From positions 2,189,710 through 2,253,709 of the forward strand of contig CM060065.1 of assembly GCA_030533445.1 (NCBI GenBank): 64,000 nucleotides of DNA, written 5' to 3'. This document shows, piece by piece, positions 51,301 through 57,300 of this stretch (its first letter is position 1; every line of letters starts with the position of its first letter). The notes under the pieces are model-generated. The model saw only the letters and a program-made list of their open reading frames with translations, had not been told where the DNA came from and made no database searches. The position numbers and the translations under genes are program-made. This DNA is from Cyprinodon diabolis. Its lineage: Eukaryota; Chordata; Actinopteri; Cyprinodontiformes; Cyprinodontidae.

Positions 51301-54300
51301 ACAAAGCCAATAGTGTCTAAGATAGCATTAAAGGCTGCTCTTAAGCTATCGCCTTCAAATGATAAGTTCTACTTTTTAAACAAACGCTGGAGGCCAGGAG
51401 CTCAGACCTACCAACGACTGCAGAGAACAGCAGCAGCTTGTTTTGCTTTTCTCTCCTGTGTTTCTCTGAAATGGCTTTCATATGTGGCTGAGTGGCCTCC
51501 ATTTCTGCTCAGAATTCTGTTTTAATCTCAACAACATTTACTGACGCTGAGCCTGTAATGCCATGAGAGCCAAACACTCAGTTTTAGGATGAGCTGGGCT
51601 GGATCTCTGAAAGGAAATGCACTCTAACCAAATCCCTGCTCTGCTGTGTTTTAATAGCAGCAGACCAAAGTACCCATAGTCAATACCCGTGTATCCGTTT
51701 ATGAAAAACAGAGTTTAAACCACCTCAACAGGCGCGGCCATCTGACCTTAAATTGTTTTGTTTTTTTGTACATGACTAAAGGGAAACGCGCCCTTAGAGG
51801 TAGTTTAAACAATATTTTTTGTACAAAACTAAAGGGATAAATGTAAATCTGACGCCTTTGGCATGTGTATTGACTATAGGTATGCTGGTCTGATGAGGTA
51901 TGCTGGTTATACCCAACACCAGCTTGCTATTAGGGCTGGGCCAGTAAATGTATTTGCAATATAATCACAATTTAGAAAAAAAAGCTATTTTCAAATCACA
52001 GAGGCTCTCATTTTTTAATCATAATACATTTAACAAGAGTAAGACACTAAATTTCTCCCTTTAGGTGGCAGTAATAAGATTGAAGCGGACATAGTGTCAC
52101 CCGGAAGGAAACAGAGCTGCAGCTAGCACCTAGATCTATGCATTATAGTAGAAGTAAGAGCTTTTTAATGCAAAGATTACAGTAAAGACCTGCAGCTCTG
52201 GATCCTGGACCAGCAGGCTTTCAAGGTCATGGAAAAACTGAAACGACATGGTTGTGATTAGTGCAAAGGAACATGGGAATATGGGCTAAAACCATTCAGC
52301 CCTAGTCACATTCTAGGTCAAAACTCTACACTGCAAAAAATATAAATCTCGATAAGTCATTTCTTTCTTAAAATAAGTGCATTTTTTCTTAAAATGAGGA
52401 GGAAAGTCAGACACTTTGCCAATGGGACATGACAATTTACAGTTAAAATAGGAAAAAAGTATTTCATCGTTTAATTTCAAGTGAATATTATCTAATTATC
52501 TTATTTTAAGAGTGAAAATACATACCCATTGAAAGTATCTCATTTACCTACTCAAATTAAGGTTAAATACACTAAATTGAAGTAATATTTACTAATTTTA
52601 GATCATTTTCCAGTGTAGTTCTCTCTTAGATTGCCAAGAAGGCTGCTCTGTCCCTACAGGGTTAAAGGTCAAGCTGCATTTGGAGTTTCTTCCACAGGGA
52701 GAGCAGTGGCCCCTCCAGAAATGTGCACCACTAAAAATCTTGGGGTGGCCCCTGTGGCTACTACAGTCTGTCAATTTTACAGAAAGAACTCCATTTCACT
52801 GAGAGGAGGAATAAAAAAGCAGAATCCTTCTTTGTGCCCTGAGCGATTTGCCCACGACGGTCGGGAGAAAATCGAACATGTTTGATTTTCTCCCGACCTC
52901 CCGATTCCTGATCAGAAGGTGGTCGTGAGAGGCTGATCGCCGCTCCTAACCCTTTGTACACTACACGACTCATATCAGGCTGAAAGTCGGTCCGATCAAA
53001 AGATTCCCGCAGGACTGGAAAAGCGCCCCAAAAATCGTACAGTGTACGCCGGGCTTTATTGTGTGATTTCTGATGTTACGTCACTGGCTGTGCAGAATGG
53101 GATGAAACGCTTAACTGATGCTACAATTTCCACTGGCCAGTGGGCCATGGCCACCTAGTGCAATACCCTGGCCAGCCCCTGGTGGCACCACTGAGTCAGG
53201 TTAGGTTGTGTCACTACTGTCCACTAACATGTCTGGGAGTCATCGACAGCTCTCTGTTTTCACAGGTATCTGGTATAACCTCCTGAGGGGCCTCAGCAAG
53301 GTAGCGGTCATCGTTAACGTAAGTCTTCTTCACCTTTATTTGGGAAGTTTATGCAGGAATAAAGCTGTAAGACAAGGAGCTGTGGGACTGAAGGGAAGCT
53401 TGTAAAGTCAGGCAATTTTTATTTTTTATTTTTTTTTAATTTTAAGAAAAAAACAACTTTTTTGCCTTCTTTTAATTATTGCCTTCCTCACTGATACATA
53501 CAGTCACCTGAGAAACTTTGGTTCAAGTTAAATAGACGAGCTCATAAAGTGACCAACATTGTGATTAAACTGAGAAACAATGCAAACCAAGACATGACCA
53601 CACATTTAAAGTAATGAAAAATAAAAGAATACAATAATAACTGAACACATTTGCTTAGTTTTCTTGCTTATTTCACCAATTATCCACCTCACTACCTCCA
53701 CAGAATAACCTTTACCTTCCATCAGCTCACATGCCCTAACATAACCCTGACCCAGACATCGTCACATTTCTCCGTCCAATCTTATTGATGCAGTTATTTT
53801 CTCCATAACATAGATACTTTGAATTATATCAATCCTTTCTTCAACTGTAGGTGAAAGGGTACTATGCCATCCTATGGGTATTGCCTTTTTACCAATAGCC
53901 AGTAGCTATTGGTAAAATGACTTTTTGCAGTTTGTTTGCATCAACCTCTGCCGTTCATAAAGAGCGTTTTTCCCTTCCAGGCTTTTGTCATCGCCTTCAC
54001 TTCCGACTTCATCCCTCGGCTCGTCTACCAGTACCAGTACAGTCCTGACGGGACGATGCACGGCTTCGTCAACCACACCTTGTCCTATTTCAACGTCAAT
54101 GACTTTGAGCCGGGTACGGCGCCACAGGATCCAGACCACCTGGGTTACGAGGTGAAAATCTGCAGGTAAGGTTTCATTCAGCTGATTCACTAAAGCAAAG
54201 TGTTTCCCTTTGGATTTGGGAAGACATTAAAGTCTTGAGGAGTGATGAGATGAATGAGATTCTGCAACAGCTTCTTCCCCACCGCCATCAGACAGCTGAA

Positions 54301-57300
54301 CTGTTGCAAATCTTAGTCGTATGGAAGCGGCTGTTCCAAACATTTCTGATTTCTCCCGAGTGGTGCCCGACTTTAAACGAGTGAATAAAGAGAATGTGAT
54401 TGGTCGCTTATCAAGGGGGCGGGATTGTTGTGGTGAAAGGTTTGGTTGTGGCCGGTTTGTCGGAACCATCTTGCTAACCAGTTAGCAACTTAGCGCTAGC
54501 AGGTTCCCAATGGGAAATTCCATTGGGACCAAGTAGCACTAAATTGGTGACTTAGAAACGACGCTGTGAAGGAACGCTATGGACAGCGGAAACATGCAAG
54601 AGGAGGAGAGTTTAGTGTCGGAGGTCGTGGATGAGTCTCCTCCGTCTCCTTTCAATGGAGCGCTCACAGAGCTCAGAGTATTAAGTCAAAAGTTCTCTTT
54701 TCTGTTGCTGTTGTTCTATAAAAGTAAGTTTTCAGATCATTTGAGGTGAAAATATTATACTTTAAGCTTGACTATATGGCCCATTTACTGATTAAATGCA
54801 TAATTTTAAAAAATGTTCCGAAGTTGACAGGACCACGGCAACCAGCGAAGCTCTGAGGCTTAGCCACGGCCGCTGCAGACGGGCTAACGTTAGCCCGTCT
54901 GCAGCGGCCGGGGTTAACGTTAGCCCGTCTGCAGCGGCCGGGGCTAACGTTAGCCCGTCTGCAGCGGCCGGGGCTAACGTTAGCCCGTCTGCAGCGGCCG
55001 TGGCTAACGTTAGCCCGTCTGCAGCGGCCGGGGCTAACGTTAGCCCGTCTGCAGCAGCCGGGGCTAACGTTAGCCATCAGTACGCTGCAGTTCTAACTGA
55101 TCCAGATTTTTGCTGCGTGCTCCAGTTCTCCCAGAGTCCAGACTGTCCTGGGTTCTTCTCAAGAACAGACTAGGACACAGACATTCGCTCTCCAACCTGT
55201 AACGGTCACCGCTGCTCTGCAACGATTTCTGCTTTACCAAAGGAAATGTCATTTTTTTTGCATTCTGTGTATTCAAAATGAGAATACAAGTTGTCTAAGT
55301 CATAAATGTGAAGGTTTTCCTCCATGCAGGTATAAGGACTATCGAGATCCTCCCTGGTCTGACACTGCATATTCCCTCTCCAAGGAGTTCTGGGCCATTC
55401 TAGCTATCCGCCTCGCCTTCGTCATCATCTTCCAGGTAAACACCAACAACACATTTATCATTCCATTAACTAAATCATCAAAAAACTCCTTTATAGACTT
55501 TATGCTACATTCACACCAAAAGCAGCAAAGGCAGCAGGAGCAGCTAGTTTACATACAAAGTCAATGTTTGACGCGCGTCCAGGCGCAGCAAACCGTCCCG
55601 CAGCGCGTTTTGAACCGCTGGCGCAGCACGTCTGAGCATCTGATGCACGCGACACGCCGCAAACGCAGCAGCTGCTGGAGATGGAAAAATTGAACTTTAG
55701 CTACATAAACGCGCCGCATCAACCAATGAGAGAAGCTGATCTGGGAGATGGCAGGGAGTCAGACGCAGCACTGCTGATGCAGAGCACGATGATCACTCCT
55801 CTGAAACAGTTTATTAAAGCTACAGTGTGTAATTTTTAGCGACATCTAACGTCCAGACTGCAGACCGCAGCAACATGAACATTACCCCCCACCGCTTCTC
55901 CCCCCAACAGTACAGCGAGCGTTACGGGACAAAATGTCTTCCACGACGTCCGCATCACCTACCTTCTCAAGTGACGAGGTTTGTTTACATAGATAATTTT
56001 AATACTGCCATCTATTGTTCAGTACCGTCTCAGTTCATCTCTCTCAACTTGCCGTAGTTACTTTTGAGCGTAATGGGCGATCTCGCAATCGCTAGTTTGT
56101 TGGCTCTGCGCTGCCGTAGCGCAAAGATGTCTGCCTCCATGGCTGCGAGACCCGCTCCTATGTAATTATAAATAACGAATTCTAAGGCAACGCAAATATT
56201 AAGGTTAAGAGGCTGAGCTCGTAGATGATGATAAATAACATAGTTATGTATAATATATTATATTTCTGACTGTATATCCCTGTAATTATTACACACTGTA
56301 GCTTTAACGCCTAAAGTAACTTCAAATGTAGAAACCTGCCGGCAGAATATGTTGGCTTTTATTATCCTGCTGCCTGCAGTTTGTGCCACATAAGTGAAAA
56401 ACGCTAACATCTACTTCCAGCCGCCACCAACAGGAGGGGAAAACCCCCAAGAGGCGAGCGGGCCTGAGGCAGCTGCTGCTGGGGATTCCCAGTGACAGCG
56501 CAGCGCCGGTATGTGGGGGTCTGAGCGGCTCCCACAGAGAAATAATCTTTGAAGGCAGGATGGTAATCTGGATGAACTGACTGCACAGACCATGTTTTCA
56601 GGAGGACTTTCTCACTTCAACATAGATTCTAACTACTTTTTACCTGCTGATCACAGCATATTTAACTGCCAGGCAGGAAAGGATTGGGTAGCTCCGCCCA
56701 ACGCGCATCAGAGCCACTTTTTCCACCGCGCAGCAAAAAAGAAGCAGCAGACGCGTTTTTGCTGCTCTTGCTGCGTCCAGTGTGAACGCAGCATGAGAAG
56801 GCTGGTCTGTGCTGCTGCTCAGCCAGCTGATTGTTGCGTCGTCACCAATGTGGGCGGAGGTGTTCCGCTGTTAAATGTCTATCAGAATCTCTGAGCTCAT
56901 TTTGTCATCCACATTTTGTTTTTATTCTTAAATAAGAGCATTTGTTCTTAAATTGAGGAGATAAAAGAGACATTTTTCCAATGGAACAAGAAAATTTACA
57001 TTTAAAATAAGAAAAAACAACTGCATTGTCTTATTTCAATTGCATTTTATCTAATAATCTTATTTTAATAGTAAAATACTCATTCCATTGGCAGATCATC
57101 TTGTTTACCTACTGAAATTAAGGATAAATATACTTAATTTAAGAAATTTTACATATTTCTAGATCGTTTTCCAGTGTATGATCAGCTGCCATGTAAGACC
57201 TGTCATGTAGGTTTTGTATTTTTTCTGTTTTGTCTAATACAATCAACACTGTTTGCTGAAACACTACAAATATATATATATTATTTTAAAGTATCAGACT

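Noticed and set aside
54796..55173. Frames with [10 protein letters not shown] or RANVSPGRC repeats
   Set aside because: They result from the 30-bp palindromic minisatellite, open on both strands.
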